Source: Streptomyces sp. NBC_00659 (GTDB lineage Bacteria; Actinomycetota; Actinomycetes; Streptomycetales; Streptomycetaceae). Taken from it: a DNA stretch of 64,000 nucleotides. Position 1 is the stretch's first letter; every line of letters begins with the position of its first letter. A program made the position numbers and the translations under genes. The notes under the pieces were generated by a model. That model was given only the letters and a program-made list of their open reading frames with translations. It made no database searches and was not told the origin of the DNA. The DNA is taken from assembly GCF_036226925.1 (NCBI RefSeq), contig NZ_CP109031.1, positions 5,208,001 to 5,272,000 of the forward strand, written 5' to 3'. Shown here one piece after another: positions 9,422 to 18,908 of this stretch.

Positions 9422-10479
9422 CCCGACGACCGACGCTCGCGGTCGTGGGAGCGACCGGAGCCGTCGGCACGGTCATGCTCCAGATCCTGTCCCAGCACGC
9501 GGACATCTGGGGTGAGATCCGACTGATCGCCTCGCCGCGCTCGGCCGGCCGCAAGCTGGCCGTGCGCGGTGTGGAGGTCGAGGTGACGGCCCTGTCGGAG
9601 GACGCCTTCGACGGGGTCGACATCGCCATGTTCGACGTCCCGGACGAGGTGGCCGCCCAGTGGGCGCCGATCGCCGCCGCCAAGGGCGCCGTCGTGGTCG
9701 ACAACTCCGGCGCCTTCCGCATGGACCCGGAAGTGCCCCTGGTCGTCCCCGAGGTGAACCCGCACGCCGCGCGTGTGCGCCCGCGCGGGATCGTCTCCAA
9801 CCCGAACTGCACGACCCTGTCCATGATCGTGGCGCTGGGTGCCCTGCACGCCGAGTTCGGGCTGCTTGAACTCGTCGTCTCCTCGTACCAGGCGGTCAGC
9901 GGTGCGGGCCGCGCGGGTGTCGACACCCTGCGCCGGCAGATGTCCCTCGTCGCGGGCACGGAACTGGGGAACAGCCCCGGTGACGTACGCCGGGCCGTGG
10001 GCGACGACACGGGCCCGTTCCCGGAGCCGGTCGCCCTGAACGTGGTGCCGTGGGCCGGGTCGCTCGCCGAGGACGGCTGGTCCTCGGAGGAGATGAAGGT
10101 ACGCGACGAGACCCGCAAGATCCTCGGGCTGCCCCGGCTGAAGGTCGCCGTGACCTGCGTCCGCGTTCCGGTCGTCACCACGCACTCCCTGACGGTGCAC
10201 GCCCGCTTCCAGGACGAGGTGACCGTCGACAAGGCCCGGGAGATCCTGGACACCGCGCCCGGCGTCGTGCTCTTCGACAACCCGGCCGCCGGCGAGTTCC
10301 CCACGCCCGCCGACGTGGTGGGCACCGACCCGACCTGGGTGGGCCGGGTCCGCCGGGCACTGGACGACCCGACGGCCCTCGAACTGTTCGTGTGCGGGGA
10401 CAACCTGCGCAAGGGCGCCGCCCTGAACACCGCTCAGATCGCCGAGCTGGTGGCGGCGGAGATCGGCAGGGCCTCGTAG
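9418..10479 (+). CDS. asd: Aspartate-semialdehyde dehydrogenase
   Basis: 353 aa from the ATG at 9418, which overlaps the ask stop (ATGA), so the pair is one operon. It reduces aspartyl phosphate to the semialdehyde with NADPH. The cofactor loop [11 protein letters not shown] lies near the start. The catalytic cysteine is in [10 protein letters not shown], and [13 protein letters not shown] and a [11 protein letters not shown] segment with the active-site histidine region follow. Length and order are normal for the family. The supply of diaminopimelate for the cell wall makes it essential in most bacteria. Confidence 0.96.
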   Translation: MTRRPTLAVVGATGAVGTVMLQILSQHADIWGEIRLIASPRSAGRKLAVRGVEVEVTALSEDAFDGVDIAMFDVPDEVAAQWAPIAAAKGAVVVDNSGAFRMDPEVPLVVPEVNPHAARVRPRGIVSNPNCTTLSMIVALGALHAEFGLLELVVSSYQAVSGAGRAGVDTLRRQMSLVAGTELGNSPGDVRRAVGDDTGPFPEPVALNVVPWAGSLAEDGWSSEEMKVRDETRKILGLPRLKVAVTCVRVPVVTTHSLTVHARFQDEVTVDKAREILDTAPGVVLFDNPAAGEFPTPADVVGTDPTWVGRVRRALDDPTALELFVCGDNLRKGAALNTAQIAELVAAEIGRAS

Positions 10480-11026
10480 ACCGTTACGGCCCGATGTCTC
10501 GGCAGGACCCGATGTCCCATCAGGACCCGGGGGATCGTCAAGAGCTGGGGGACCGTCGGGACCCGGGGGGATCATCCGGACCCTGTGGATCCGGTTCTCC
10601 GCCGGGGCGTAGACTCCGCAGGTTCTGCGCCGCCGGCGCCTTCCGGCCGTAAACCTGGTGCCCCGCGGAGAGCGGGTTTGTAAGATTCCTGTCGGTTCAG
10701 TGATCAACTTAATGGTCCTGACCACTTGAACGGACCCGTATCGGCGTTCGAAGATTTTGCTACTGCCCCGCCGCAACCGCGCGCGGGGCCGTGAGCGTCT
10801 TCGCCGTCGCCATTGAGGGGCGTCCGGGGGGCGGCAGAGCATTGGGCACAGGGGAAGAACTGTTACGCATGAGGACATCTGGTGCACTGCCGCGCGCGCG
10901 GGTCCGTGTGACGGCGGGGGGTCCAGGCGGCGTTCCTAAGGGCGTGACTCCGGCGGATGTGGCACACGGCACGAATGTGATGACGTTCGCGTACAACCCT
11001 CCCGGGGGGACGTGTGTCCAACTGGC
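10480..11026. other. Long intergenic region before the sigma-factor gene
   Basis: About 550 bp. The first 110 bp is a loose repeat of GACCCGATGTC/GACCCGGGGGAT-like units (10488-10575). After 10670 the sequence is visibly less G+C-rich around 10675-10760 (TTGTAAGATTCC, TGATCAACTTAATGG) and probably holds the sigma gene promoter. Frames crossing 10760-11000 do not look like real proteins. Confidence 0.45.
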
Positions 11027-11695
11027 GTGGCAGAGGTACTCGAATTCACCGCGGTCCAGACAAGGGGCATGGCCCTGCGTCCACCCCGCCGACTCCGCAG
11101 CCCCGGCGCGCCCGGCGGCATGCCGGTGATCGCGCCCATGCCCTCAGCGCGGCCCGCCCGCATCCCGAGTCAGCGTGACGGCGCCGAGGGCAGCCTGGCG
11201 GCGGGCACGACCGTCGACCATTTGACCGAGACCTACCGGGCGCACTACCGGTCGCTCCTCGGTCTCGCGGCGCTCCTCCTCGACGACACGGCCTCCTGCG
11301 AGGACGTCGTCCAGGAGGCCTTCATCCGGGTGCACTCGGCGCGCAAACGCGTCCGGGACCCCGAGAAGACGCTCGCCTATCTGCGCCAGACCGTCGTCAA
11401 CCTGTCGCGTTCGGCCCTGCGCCGGCGCATCCTCGGCCTCAAGCTCCTCTCGAAGCCGATGCCCGACATGGCGAGCGCCGAAGAAGGCGCGTACGACCAG
11501 TTGGAGCGCGACGCCCTGATCAAGGCGATGAAGGGACTCCAGCGGCGCCAGCGCGAGGTCCTGGTGCTGCGCTACTTCGCGGACATGACCGAGGCCCAGG
11601 TCGCCGAGACGCTCGGTGTCTCCCTGGGTTCGGTGAAGGCGTACGGCTCGCGGGGCATCGCCGCGCTCCGCGTCGCCATGGGGGCTTCGGCATGA
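11027..11695 (+). CDS. Sigma-70 family RNA polymerase sigma factor, SigE-type
   Basis: 222 aa from the GTG at 11027 (MAEVLEFTAVQ); this start is uncertain, since GTG 11012 and ATG 11069 are in frame. After a disordered Pro-rich N-terminus of about 45 residues comes region 2 (YRAHYRSLLGLAALLLDD, CEDVVQEAFIRVHS) and region 4 with its helix-turn-helix (RQREVLVLRYFADMTEAQ, LGVSLGSVKAYGSRG). There is no region 1 or 3, as in ECF/SigE-type factors. It overlaps the next gene by 4 nt (ATGA). That gene's membrane protein is probably its controller. Confidence 0.9.
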   Translation: MAEVLEFTAVQTRGMALRPPRRLRSPGAPGGMPVIAPMPSARPARIPSQRDGAEGSLAAGTTVDHLTETYRAHYRSLLGLAALLLDDTASCEDVVQEAFIRVHSARKRVRDPEKTLAYLRQTVVNLSRSALRRRILGLKLLSKPMPDMASAEEGAYDQLERDALIKAMKGLQRRQREVLVLRYFADMTEAQVAETLGVSLGSVKAYGSRGIAALRVAMGASA

Positions 11696-12822
11696 GCGAG
11701 CACGACGACCGGCGGAACCCCGAGGACGAGGGGCGCCCGGACCACGAGCACAAGCAATCGCACGCTGGGAACGGAAATGTGAACCACGGCCCCGACGAAC
11801 AGCCCGGAACACCGGACATGGACGGACTGGGACCCGAAGGGCTCGGCAGTGACGAGCTGGCACTGCGCCGGCTGTTGCACCAGGCCGTTCAGGAGATCGA
11901 ACCCTCCGACGGCACCCTGGACCATCTGCGCCGGGCGGTACCGGCACGGCGCGCCCGCAAGCGGCAGGCCGTGGTCGGCATGGCGGCGGCGGCGCTCTTC
12001 ATGGGCACGGCGATTCCGGCGTTCGTCCACGTCTCCAACTCCTCGGGGTCGAACCCCGACCCGTCCATCGCGGCCAACAGCTCACAGGCCCAGGGCGGCG
12101 TGAGCCAGGGCAAGAGCTCGGGCGGCAACTCCGGAAAGGACACGGGCGGCTCGGCCGGCACGTCCGCGGGCGACGGCGACAGCGGCAAGACCGAGTCGCC
12201 TGGCGACAAGGGCAAGAACGCGGGCGGCTCCGGCGCGGGCGGCACCGATCCCTCGGCCTCCGCCCCGGCCGCCCTCACCTGCACCGCGGACCAGCTCGGC
12301 GGGGCTTCCGGCACGTCCGCGGCACCGGACGCCACCGGCGCGGTCTACGGCTCCTTCACCGTCTCGAACATCTCCGCCTCCGCCTGCACGGTCACGGGCG
12401 CCGGCACGGTCAACGCGTTCGCCCAGGGCGCGGCGGACGGCGCCAACGTCGGAGTGGCGACGCACGTGGGGGGCGACGCGGCAGCCGGGCTGCCCGACCC
12501 CTCCACGGAGGTCACCTCCCTGGTGCTCCAGCCGGGCACCTCGTACGTGGTGAAGTTCGCCTGGGTGCCCTCGTCGACGTGCCCGACCGCGGCGGAGCCC
12601 ACACCGGACCCGACCCCGACGCAGGGCACCGGCGAAACCGGCGGCACGACCGACTCCGCGGTGGCCGGCACCTCGCCCCAGCTTGTCGTCGAGGACGGCA
12701 CGCTGGACGGCAGCGTCGTCGTCTCCAGCACGGCGGCTACGGGTGGCGCGACGGCATCGGTCACCGTGGCCAACGCCTGCGCGGGCACGGTGTATCACAC
12801 GGGGATCCTGGCCTCGTCCTGA
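11692..12822 (+). CDS. Single-pass membrane protein paired with the sigma factor (putative anti-sigma partner)
   Basis: 376 aa from the ATG at 11692, overlapping the sigma stop by 4 nt. The first 100 residues are hydrophilic and charged, with LALRRLLHQAVQEIEPSDGTLDHLRRAVPARRARKR as a helical core. One membrane helix follows (VVGMAAAALFMGTAIPAFV, about residues 103-121). A long Gly/Ser/Lys spacer then leads to an exported beta-rich domain with four cysteines (LTCTADQ, SACTVTG, SSTCPTA, NACAGT). No HxxxCxxC zinc anti-sigma motif is present. The position and orientation suggest control of the sigma factor from the membrane, but this is inferred from context only. Confidence 0.75.
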   Translation: MSEHDDRRNPEDEGRPDHEHKQSHAGNGNVNHGPDEQPGTPDMDGLGPEGLGSDELALRRLLHQAVQEIEPSDGTLDHLRRAVPARRARKRQAVVGMAAAALFMGTAIPAFVHVSNSSGSNPDPSIAANSSQAQGGVSQGKSSGGNSGKDTGGSAGTSAGDGDSGKTESPGDKGKNAGGSGAGGTDPSASAPAALTCTADQLGGASGTSAAPDATGAVYGSFTVSNISASACTVTGAGTVNAFAQGAADGANVGVATHVGGDAAAGLPDPSTEVTSLVLQPGTSYVVKFAWVPSSTCPTAAEPTPDPTPTQGTGETGGTTDSAVAGTSPQLVVEDGTLDGSVVVSSTAATGGATASVTVANACAGTVYHTGILASS

Positions 12823-12846
12823 CGGACCGGTGACCAGCACGGCATC

Positions 12847-12874
12847 GGGCGGCGGCGCTTGTGCGACGCCGCCC
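12847..12874. terminator. Bidirectional hairpin terminator
   Basis: An 11-bp stem with one mismatch (12847-12857 with 12864-12874) and a 6-nt loop sits between the convergent membrane-protein and SURF1 genes. Confidence 0.65.
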
Positions 12875-12876
12875 TG

Positions 12877-13734
12877 TCAGGCCCTGGTCGAGGGCTCGAC
12901 CGTGGTGACGCCGGCCTCCTCGGCCCCGTTCTCCGGGGTGTCCGGGGTTTCGGGGGCGCCCGAGGTCTCCTGGGTGTCCGGGAGCAGTCCCAGTTCGGCG
13001 TCGCGGACGAACTCCACCTCGCGGCGCAGCAGGCGGAACCACATGAAGACGACGAAGCCCGCGAAGACGAACCACTCGCCGGTGTAGCCGAGGTTCTGGA
13101 ACGCCTTGAGATCGAGGCCGGTGTTCGCCGGCGCGGACGGAGGCACCGCCTTCATTCCGGCGTCGGCCTTGTCGAGCGTGATCCACGCGTCGTACGGGGT
13201 GTACGGCACGAGGTTGACCAGCGACGAGGCGCTGATCGCGGCCGTCTGCCCCGGGGGAAGCCCGCCGACCGCGCTGACACCGTTCGAACCGGGGCTCTCG
13301 GACGCCTGGAGGGCGCCCGTGACCGTGACCTCGCCGGTCGGCGCGGCCGGGGCCTTCGCCGCGTCCGCCGTACCGGGCAGCCAGCCCCGGACGACGGGCA
13401 GCGCCTTGCCGCCGTCGACCCGCAGCATCGTCAGTACGTAGTAGCCGTTCCTGCCGTCCAGTTCCCGGCCCGGCACCAGCAGCTGCTTGTCGTACCGGCC
13501 CTTCGCGGTGGTCTGCCTGCCGGACGTCTGCGTGGTCACGGGCAGCATCGAGGCCAGCGGCCGGGCCGGGTCCGTCTTGGCCGACGAGGCCGCCGCGTCC
13601 GCCGTCCGGTGGTCCTGCACCCGGTCCTCGAACCGCCCCAACTGCCACGACCCCATGAAGACACAGAAGGGGATGGCCAACAGCACGAAGACGTTGATCC
13701 CCCACCAGCGGGGCGTCAGCAGGAACCGGTACAC
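12877..13734 (-). CDS. SURF1 family cytochrome oxidase assembly protein
   Basis: 285 aa. The GTG at 13734 (VYRFLLTPRWWGINVFVLL) is chosen because it gives the usual short cytoplasmic start before the first membrane helix. SURF1 proteins help assemble haem-copper cytochrome c oxidase in the membrane. The hallmarks are both present: an N-terminal helix followed by GSWQLGRFEDR, and a C-terminal helix (WFVFAGFVVFMWFRLLRREV) after NLGYTGEW. Between them lies the extracellular domain with RYDKQLLVPGRELDGRNGYYVLTML and VVRGWLP. An acidic/Pro tail ends the chain. The gene is 49 bp after the NTF2-like gene on the same strand. Confidence 0.9.
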   Translation of the reverse strand: MYRFLLTPRWWGINVFVLLAIPFCVFMGSWQLGRFEDRVQDHRTADAAASSAKTDPARPLASMLPVTTQTSGRQTTAKGRYDKQLLVPGRELDGRNGYYVLTMLRVDGGKALPVVRGWLPGTADAAKAPAAPTGEVTVTGALQASESPGSNGVSAVGGLPPGQTAAISASSLVNLVPYTPYDAWITLDKADAGMKAVPPSAPANTGLDLKAFQNLGYTGEWFVFAGFVVFMWFRLLRREVEFVRDAELGLLPDTQETSGAPETPDTPENGAEEAGVTTVEPSTRA

Positions 13735-13783
13735 GCCGTCCACGGTACGGGGCCCCCGAGCCGGACTCGCCCGTGGGGCCCGC

Positions 13784-14158
13784 TCAGTACCGCTCGGCAA
13801 GATGCTCCCGGCCCGCCGGGGGCTCGTACGGCTCGGGCCAGAAATCGGTCACCGTGGCGATACGGCCCGTCGCGTCCGCCGTGAAGAACGTGATCGCGTG
13901 CATCTCCTCCAGGCCCACCGTGACGTGGGTCCAGGTGACGGCCTGACCGGTTTCGGCTATGACCCGCTCGATCTGGACACGCCAGTCGCCCGGATACTCG
14001 CGGTTGAACTCGACGTACCGCTCCCGGCCGCTGATCCGCTCCCGTGTCTGCGGCAGGGTGTAGACGACGTCCTCGGCGAGCAGTTCCGCGAACGCTTCCC
14101 AGTCCCGGGCGTCCGCGGCGGCCCAGTAGCTCTCGACGGCCTTGCGTAGATCGGTCAT
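13784..14158 (-). CDS. NTF2-like (SnoaL-type) protein
   Basis: 124 aa from the ATG at 14158. It has the nuclear transport factor 2 fold pattern: the helix AVESYWAAADARDWEAFAELLAEDVVY, the strand pair GRERYVEFNREYPGDWRVQIERV, and the closing strands AITFFTADATGRIATVTDFW. Such small cone-shaped proteins act as enzymes (isomerases, cyclases) or binding proteins; no catalytic residue set is evident. It lies just upstream of the SURF1 gene and is divergent from the S9 peptidase. Confidence 0.85.
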   Translation of the reverse strand: MTDLRKAVESYWAAADARDWEAFAELLAEDVVYTLPQTRERISGRERYVEFNREYPGDWRVQIERVIAETGQAVTWTHVTVGLEEMHAITFFTADATGRIATVTDFWPEPYEPPAGREHLAERY

Positions 14159-14365
14159 GCGGAAAAGTCTGCACCCCGCCACTGACAACGGCCCTGACCT
14201 GCGCACACGGCCCTGCGGAACGACCGGAACCGACCTCGTTCCCGGAGCGCCGGGGCGGCTTCGCGTGCCGTTCGGAGGCTTGTCGAGTACGCGGGGGCCG
14301 CGAGGTTGTCCACAGGCCGGGGACCTCTCCGGCGCGAGGCGGGCCGGGCCAGGCACTATGGGGCC

Positions 14366-16195
14366 ATGACTGAGAGCACCAGGTCCATCGAGCCGCAGCA
14401 GGCAGACATGCCCGACTGGGAGAAGCGCTTCCGGGCACCGCGGGTGTCGCTGCCGGACTGGGCGGAGGACGCCCCGCACCGTTCCCTGTTCGTCTCGAAC
14501 GCGACGGGGACGTACGAGCTGTACGCATGGGACCGCGCGACGGGGGAGCAGCGCCAGGTCACCCACCGGGCGAACGGCACGACGGACGGGGTGCTCGCGC
14601 CCGACGGCGAGTGGATCTGGTGGTTCGACGACAAGGACGGCGACGAGTTCGGCGTCTGGCGTCGCCGCCCGTTCGGCGCCGCCCTGGTCGTGGGCGGTGC
14701 CGACGAGCCGGCGGTTCCCGGCCTCGACCCCTCCTACCCGGCGGGCCTGGCCATCGGCCGCGACGGGCGTACGGCCGTCGTGGGCCGCTCGACGGACGAC
14801 GACGGATCGACGATCCATGTGGCCCGCGCCGGTGAGGCCACGGTGGAGATCTACCGGCACCGCGAGTCGGCCGGGGTCGGCGACCTCTCGCACGACGGCT
14901 CGCTGATCGCCGTCGAACACACCGAGCACGGCGACGCGATGCACTCCGCGCTCAGGGTGCTGCGTCCGGACGGTTCGGCGGTCGCCGAGCTCGACGACAC
15001 CGAGGGCGGCACGGTCGAGCTGGGCCTCGAGGTGCTGGGCTTCGCCCCCGTCGACGGGGACAGCCGACTGCTCATCGGGCACCAGAGGCGTGGCCGCTGG
15101 GAACCCCTGGTGTGGGACGTGGTCACCGGCGAGCAGACCGACCTGGGCCTCGACCTGCCCGGTGACGTGGCGGCGGAGTGGTATCCGGACGGCTCCGCCC
15201 TTCTCGTCGCCCACAGCTTCGAGGCGCGCAGCGACCTGTGGCGCTACGACCTCGCCTCCGGTGACCTGACCCGGGTCCCGACCCCGCCCGGCACGGTGTC
15301 AGGGGCGACGGCCCGCCCGGACGGCACGGTGGAGTACCTGTGGTCGTCGGCGGCCGAGCCCTCGGCCGTCCGTTCGACGACCGGTGAGATCGTCCTGGAC
15401 CCGCCCGGCCAGAAGTCCCCGGGATCCGTCCCGGTGGAGGACGTCTGGGTCGAGGGCCCCGGCGGCCGCGTCCACGCCCTGATCCAGAAGCCGGCCGGCA
15501 CCACCGGCCCGCTGCCCACCGTCTTCGAGATCCACGGCGGTCCGACCTGGCACGACAGCGACGCGTTCGCGGCAGGCCCGGCGGCCTGGGTCGACCACGG
15601 CTACGCGGTGGTCCGGGTCAACTACCGCGGCTCCACCGGCTACGGCCGCGCGTGGACCGACGCGCTCAAGCACCGCGTCGGCCTCATCGAGCTGGAGGAC
15701 ATCGCGGCGGTCCGCGAATGGGCGGTCACGTCCGGCCTGGCCGATCCCGACCGGCTGATCCTCACCGGCGGTTCCTGGGGCGGCTACCTCACCCTTCTCG
15801 GCGTCGGCACCCAGCCCGAGGCCTGGGCACTCGGCATCGCCGCCGTCCCGGTCGCCGACTACGTCACGGCGTACCACGACGAGATGGAGGCGCTGAAGGC
15901 CATGGACCGCACGCTCCTCGGCGGCACCCCGGAGGAGGTCCCCGAACGCTTCGAGGCGTCCTCCCCGCTGACCTACGTCGACGCGGTCAAGGTCCCCGTG
16001 TACATCTCGGCCGGTGTCAACGACCCCCGCTGCCCCATCCGCCAGATCGACAACTACGTCACCCGCCTCGCCGCCCGCGAAGCCGTCCACGAGGTCTACC
16101 GCTACGACGCGGGCCACGGCTCCCTGGTCGTCGACGAACGCATCAAGCAGGTCCGCCTGGAACTCGACTTCGCGGAACGCCACTTGGGCAAGTGA
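14366..16195 (+). CDS. Prolyl oligopeptidase family serine peptidase (S9)
   Basis: 609 aa from the ATG at 14366. The N-terminal half is a beta-propeller with repeated strands (VSNATGTYELYAWDRATGE, DGSALLVAHSFEARSDLWRYD). The C-terminal third is the alpha/beta hydrolase domain: HGGPTWHD (oxyanion region), nucleophile S470 in GGSWGG, D553 in GVNDPRCP and H584 in DAGHGS. There is no signal peptide, so it is cytoplasmic and cleaves short peptides, most like acylaminoacyl-peptidases. A perfect hairpin terminator follows. Confidence 0.94.
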   Translation: MTESTRSIEPQQADMPDWEKRFRAPRVSLPDWAEDAPHRSLFVSNATGTYELYAWDRATGEQRQVTHRANGTTDGVLAPDGEWIWWFDDKDGDEFGVWRRRPFGAALVVGGADEPAVPGLDPSYPAGLAIGRDGRTAVVGRSTDDDGSTIHVARAGEATVEIYRHRESAGVGDLSHDGSLIAVEHTEHGDAMHSALRVLRPDGSAVAELDDTEGGTVELGLEVLGFAPVDGDSRLLIGHQRRGRWEPLVWDVVTGEQTDLGLDLPGDVAAEWYPDGSALLVAHSFEARSDLWRYDLASGDLTRVPTPPGTVSGATARPDGTVEYLWSSAAEPSAVRSTTGEIVLDPPGQKSPGSVPVEDVWVEGPGGRVHALIQKPAGTTGPLPTVFEIHGGPTWHDSDAFAAGPAAWVDHGYAVVRVNYRGSTGYGRAWTDALKHRVGLIELEDIAAVREWAVTSGLADPDRLILTGGSWGGYLTLLGVGTQPEAWALGIAAVPVADYVTAYHDEMEALKAMDRTLLGGTPEEVPERFEASSPLTYVDAVKVPVYISAGVNDPRCPIRQIDNYVTRLAAREAVHEVYRYDAGHGSLVVDERIKQVRLELDFAERHLGK

Positions 16196-16201
16196 GACGG
16201 A

Positions 16202-16229
16202 GGCCCGGGGCTCGACCGAGCCCCGGGCC
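16202..16229. terminator. Hairpin terminator after the S9 peptidase
   Basis: A perfect 12-bp stem, GGCCCGGGGCTC with GAGCCCCGGGCC, and a GACC loop lie 6 bp after the stop codon. It also serves the convergent gene ending at 16271. Confidence 0.75.
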
Positions 16230-16270
16230 ACGTACCCGAGCGCTGCTGCCGCTGTCGGCCGAGTCCCGGG

Positions 16271-18265
16271 CTACGCCCCCGCCCGCTGCCGGGGCCGACG
16301 GCCGAGCAGTTCCGCCAGCCCTCGTCGCGTCGCGGCGAGGACCACGCGGTCCTCGGGCCGCAGGACATAGGTGGAGGGCAGGTCCCACACCAGCCGGGGA
16401 CCGCGCGCGCCGGACGCCTGGTCCGCCCGGCGCTCCTCGGGAGTCGCCGTGTCCAGCGCGAGCACGCGCCAGGCCCCCGCCCGGAACGCCTCACCCACCG
16501 TGCGCTCCTCCAGCTGCGGATGCCCGCCCACGTCCACCGCGGCGAACAGCAGCACCCGCCGCTCGACGGGAATCGCCCCGAGGATCTGTCTCCCCAGCAT
16601 CGCTCCGGCGAACGCGGGCGCGGCGAGATGGGACACGCTGCGGCTCCGGGTGAGCGCGCCGGGATGCGCGGCCCGGAGGGTGCGGTAGACCGCGGTCGCG
16701 AAGTCGTCGTCGTACAGCCGAAGTACGACGCGCAGGTCGGGGTTCAGGGTGCGGGCGGAGAGTACGGCTTCCAGGTTCATGGTGTCCGCGCTGGTCAACG
16801 CGAGCAGCGCGTGCGCACGGTGGATCTTGGCGGCCTCCAGCACCCCTTCCTGCGTGACGTCCCCCAGCACCACGGGCACCCGCAGACTCCGTGCCAGCGC
16901 GAGCCCCCGGGCCTCCGGATCGGCCTCCACGCACACCACGGGGATACGCAGCTCACGCAGCCGCGCCAGCACCCGCGTACCGATCTTGCCGACCCCGAGC
17001 AGCACCACATGTCCGGACAGCCCGCGGGGCGGCTTCCGCAGGGCGGTCCCGCTGCGGAAGGTGCCGAGCGCCTCCAGCACGGCGGCGAGCAGCACCGGCA
17101 GGAGCAGCAACCCGACCAGCCCCGAGCAGAGTTGGAGGATCTGCCGCCCGAGCGACTGCCCGATGGCCGGATCGTTGATGGCGAAGAGATCGAGCAGCGT
17201 CAGATAGGTCGCCTGGAGCGGGGGCTCCCCGGTGACCAGCATCGAGGCCACGGCGAGTCCGACCACACACGAGACGAGCCCCACGAACGACCAGCGCAGC
17301 CGCCGGGACAGCAGTGAGCCGAACCACGGGACGACCCCTCGTCCGGGGTTCAGTTCGGGACCGGAGTACGACACGTTCTCCAGGACGACGGTGCCGCGCC
17401 CGGTGGCGGCGGCCACCGCCCTTTCGTCGGGCAGGAGTTGGGGTCCCTGCGCGCCACTGCTCTCGGAACCGTCGGCGCCGGCGGGGTCGTTGGTCGTGGC
17501 GGAGAGCAACGCCAGTGTGCACAGACCCGGATCGGCGACTTCGCCCGGACGGGGCGGTGGCCGCTCCACCGCGCGCAGCATCAGCCCGTCGGTCTGGACG
17601 ACCTTGCTGGTACCGGTCATGGCGGTCGCGGCGAGAGCGGGCGCGGCCGTGTCGGCGTCGGACAGCACGGTGGTGGAGGTGTCGTAGACCTCGGTGTTCC
17701 CGCCCGCGGGGGAGGCGTCCGCCCCTGGGGCGCCCCCGGCGGCCAGGGCCGAGGCCTGGTCGAGGAGGGCTTCGATGTGCTGTCCGAGACGCCGGTTGTA
17801 GAGCCGCAGAACCAGCCGGATCCGCGGGTTGAGCCGCCGGGCGATGAGGGCGGAACGGATGTTGGTCTCGTCGTCGTCGTACACGAGGGCGAGCGCGGTG
17901 GCCCGATCGACACCCGCGTGGGCGAGCGTGAGTTCGGTGAGCTCGGCGACCTCCACGACCCGCTCGGATCCGGGCGGCTCGTCGCCCGCGCCGGTTCCTC
18001 CCCCGGCCCCTGCCCCTCCCCCGTTCCCGTTGCCGGAGGCCCGGTTGACCGCCGCGGACACCCGGTCGAGCAGGGCGGTGGCCCGCGCCCGCCCGACGAC
18101 CGGCAGCCGCACGCCGCCCTGCGCGGGCGGCACCACAAGGGTCACCCGCTCGCCGTACACCCCACGCAACTCGGCGGCCAGCCGCTGGGCCAGGGCGTCG
18201 TCCCCGGCCACCACCATGTGCTCGGCGGCGTCGCTCGACGCGCTCTGAGACGGAAGATTCCCCAC
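16271..18265 (-). CDS. Membrane protein with two TrkA-type Rossmann (RCK) domains
   Basis: About 664 aa if the GTG at 18265 is used; the ATG at 18217 (MVVAGDDAL) is an equally possible start and neither has a strong ribosome site. Order: an N-terminal TrkA-N-like domain (HMVVAGDDALAQRLAAEL, ALVYDDDETNIRSALIARRL), two membrane segments (WSFVGLVSCVVGLAVASML and LCSGLVGLLLLPVLLAAVL) around a pore-loop-like stretch, and a second Rossmann domain (GVGKIGTRVLARLRE, LVLGDVTQEGVLE pattern). It ends with an RCK-C-like region. This resembles ligand-gated potassium channels or CASTOR/POLLUX-type channels. The deleted IS3 copy ends only 85 bp upstream, so its native promoter may be lost. Confidence 0.82.
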   Translation of the reverse strand: MGNLPSQSASSDAAEHMVVAGDDALAQRLAAELRGVYGERVTLVVPPAQGGVRLPVVGRARATALLDRVSAAVNRASGNGNGGGAGAGGGTGAGDEPPGSERVVEVAELTELTLAHAGVDRATALALVYDDDETNIRSALIARRLNPRIRLVLRLYNRRLGQHIEALLDQASALAAGGAPGADASPAGGNTEVYDTSTTVLSDADTAAPALAATAMTGTSKVVQTDGLMLRAVERPPPRPGEVADPGLCTLALLSATTNDPAGADGSESSGAQGPQLLPDERAVAAATGRGTVVLENVSYSGPELNPGRGVVPWFGSLLSRRLRWSFVGLVSCVVGLAVASMLVTGEPPLQATYLTLLDLFAINDPAIGQSLGRQILQLCSGLVGLLLLPVLLAAVLEALGTFRSGTALRKPPRGLSGHVVLLGVGKIGTRVLARLRELRIPVVCVEADPEARGLALARSLRVPVVLGDVTQEGVLEAAKIHRAHALLALTSADTMNLEAVLSARTLNPDLRVVLRLYDDDFATAVYRTLRAAHPGALTRSRSVSHLAAPAFAGAMLGRQILGAIPVERRVLLFAAVDVGGHPQLEERTVGEAFRAGAWRVLALDTATPEERRADQASGARGPRLVWDLPSTYVLRPEDRVVLAATRRGLAELLGRRPRQRAGA

Positions 18266-18349
18266 GAAGGAGAAGACTGCCGTACGGATACGGGTGGTTC
18301 CAGAGAGAAGCCCCGGCAGCAACGGCCGCCGCCCCTCCCGGAAGAGAGG

Positions 18350-18908
18350 TGAGCTTGTTCCGCTTTGACGGACACCGTCGGTGTGGTGGTCACGCTGCGA
18401 GTACGGTCTCGTATTCGGCGGGACTGCGGTGGCCGAGGCTGCTGTGCAGTCGGTGCAAGTTGTACCAGCCCTCGATGAAGTCGAAGATCTCGGTGCGGGC
18501 GGCGGCCCGGCTGGGCCAGGGTCTCGCGTCGAGCAACTCCCTTTTGATGGTGACGAAGAAAGCCGTGGCCCGCTTGAGAATGTCCACGTCCTCCCGCAGC
18601 CGGTGGTTCTCCCGCCGCAGGGCGGCCGACTCTTCGCGTTCAGTGCTGGTCAGGCCGTCGCGCTCGCCCGCGTCGGCCTCGGCCTGGCCGATCCACAGCC
18701 GCACCGCGGTCTCGGTCAGGCCGAAGTCTTTGGCCACCTGGCCGACCGAGCGGTCACCGCGTCGGCACAGCTCGACGATCCCGGCCTTGAACTCCGGCGT
18801 GAACGAACGCCGAGGCCGAGGCTTCTTCTTCCCCATGCTCTCCATGATGGACATCCTTCCGGGGCAGAACCCCTGCTCTCAGATGTCCGTCAAAGCGAAT
18901 CAAGCCCA
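18350..18908 (-). mobile_element. Internally deleted IS3-family insertion sequence
   Basis: 559 bp bounded by 25-bp imperfect inverted repeats (22 of 25 identical): TGAGCTTGTTCCGCTTTGA... at 18350-18374, and the complement of TGGGCTTGATTCGCTTTGA... at 18884-18908, with the TG...CA ends of IS3 elements. Flanking triplets AGG and ACG are close to, but not, a perfect 3-bp target duplication. Full IS3 elements are about 1.2-1.5 kb. Here the middle is gone, so the copy cannot move unless a relative supplies transposase. Confidence 0.85.
18390..18845 (-). pseudogene. IS3-family OrfA fused to the OrfB tail by internal deletion
   Basis: The frame reads OrfA (RSFTPEFKAGIVELCRRGDRSVGQVAKDFGLTETAVR with its helix-turn-helix, then the leucine zipper SAALRRENHRLREDVDILKRATAFF). 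It jumps without a stop to the last 55 residues of OrfB (IFDFIEGWYNLHRLHSSLGHRSPAEYE). The whole DDE catalytic core of OrfB is missing except the C-terminal end. The ATG at 18845 is chosen because GGAAGG lies 9 nt upstream. The 151-aa product could still bind the element's ends and act as an inhibitor, but not cut DNA. Confidence 0.88.

Noticed and set aside
10760..11000. Small frames before the sigma-factor gene
   Set aside because: No ribosome site, no conserved look, and the local base composition suggests promoter sequence.
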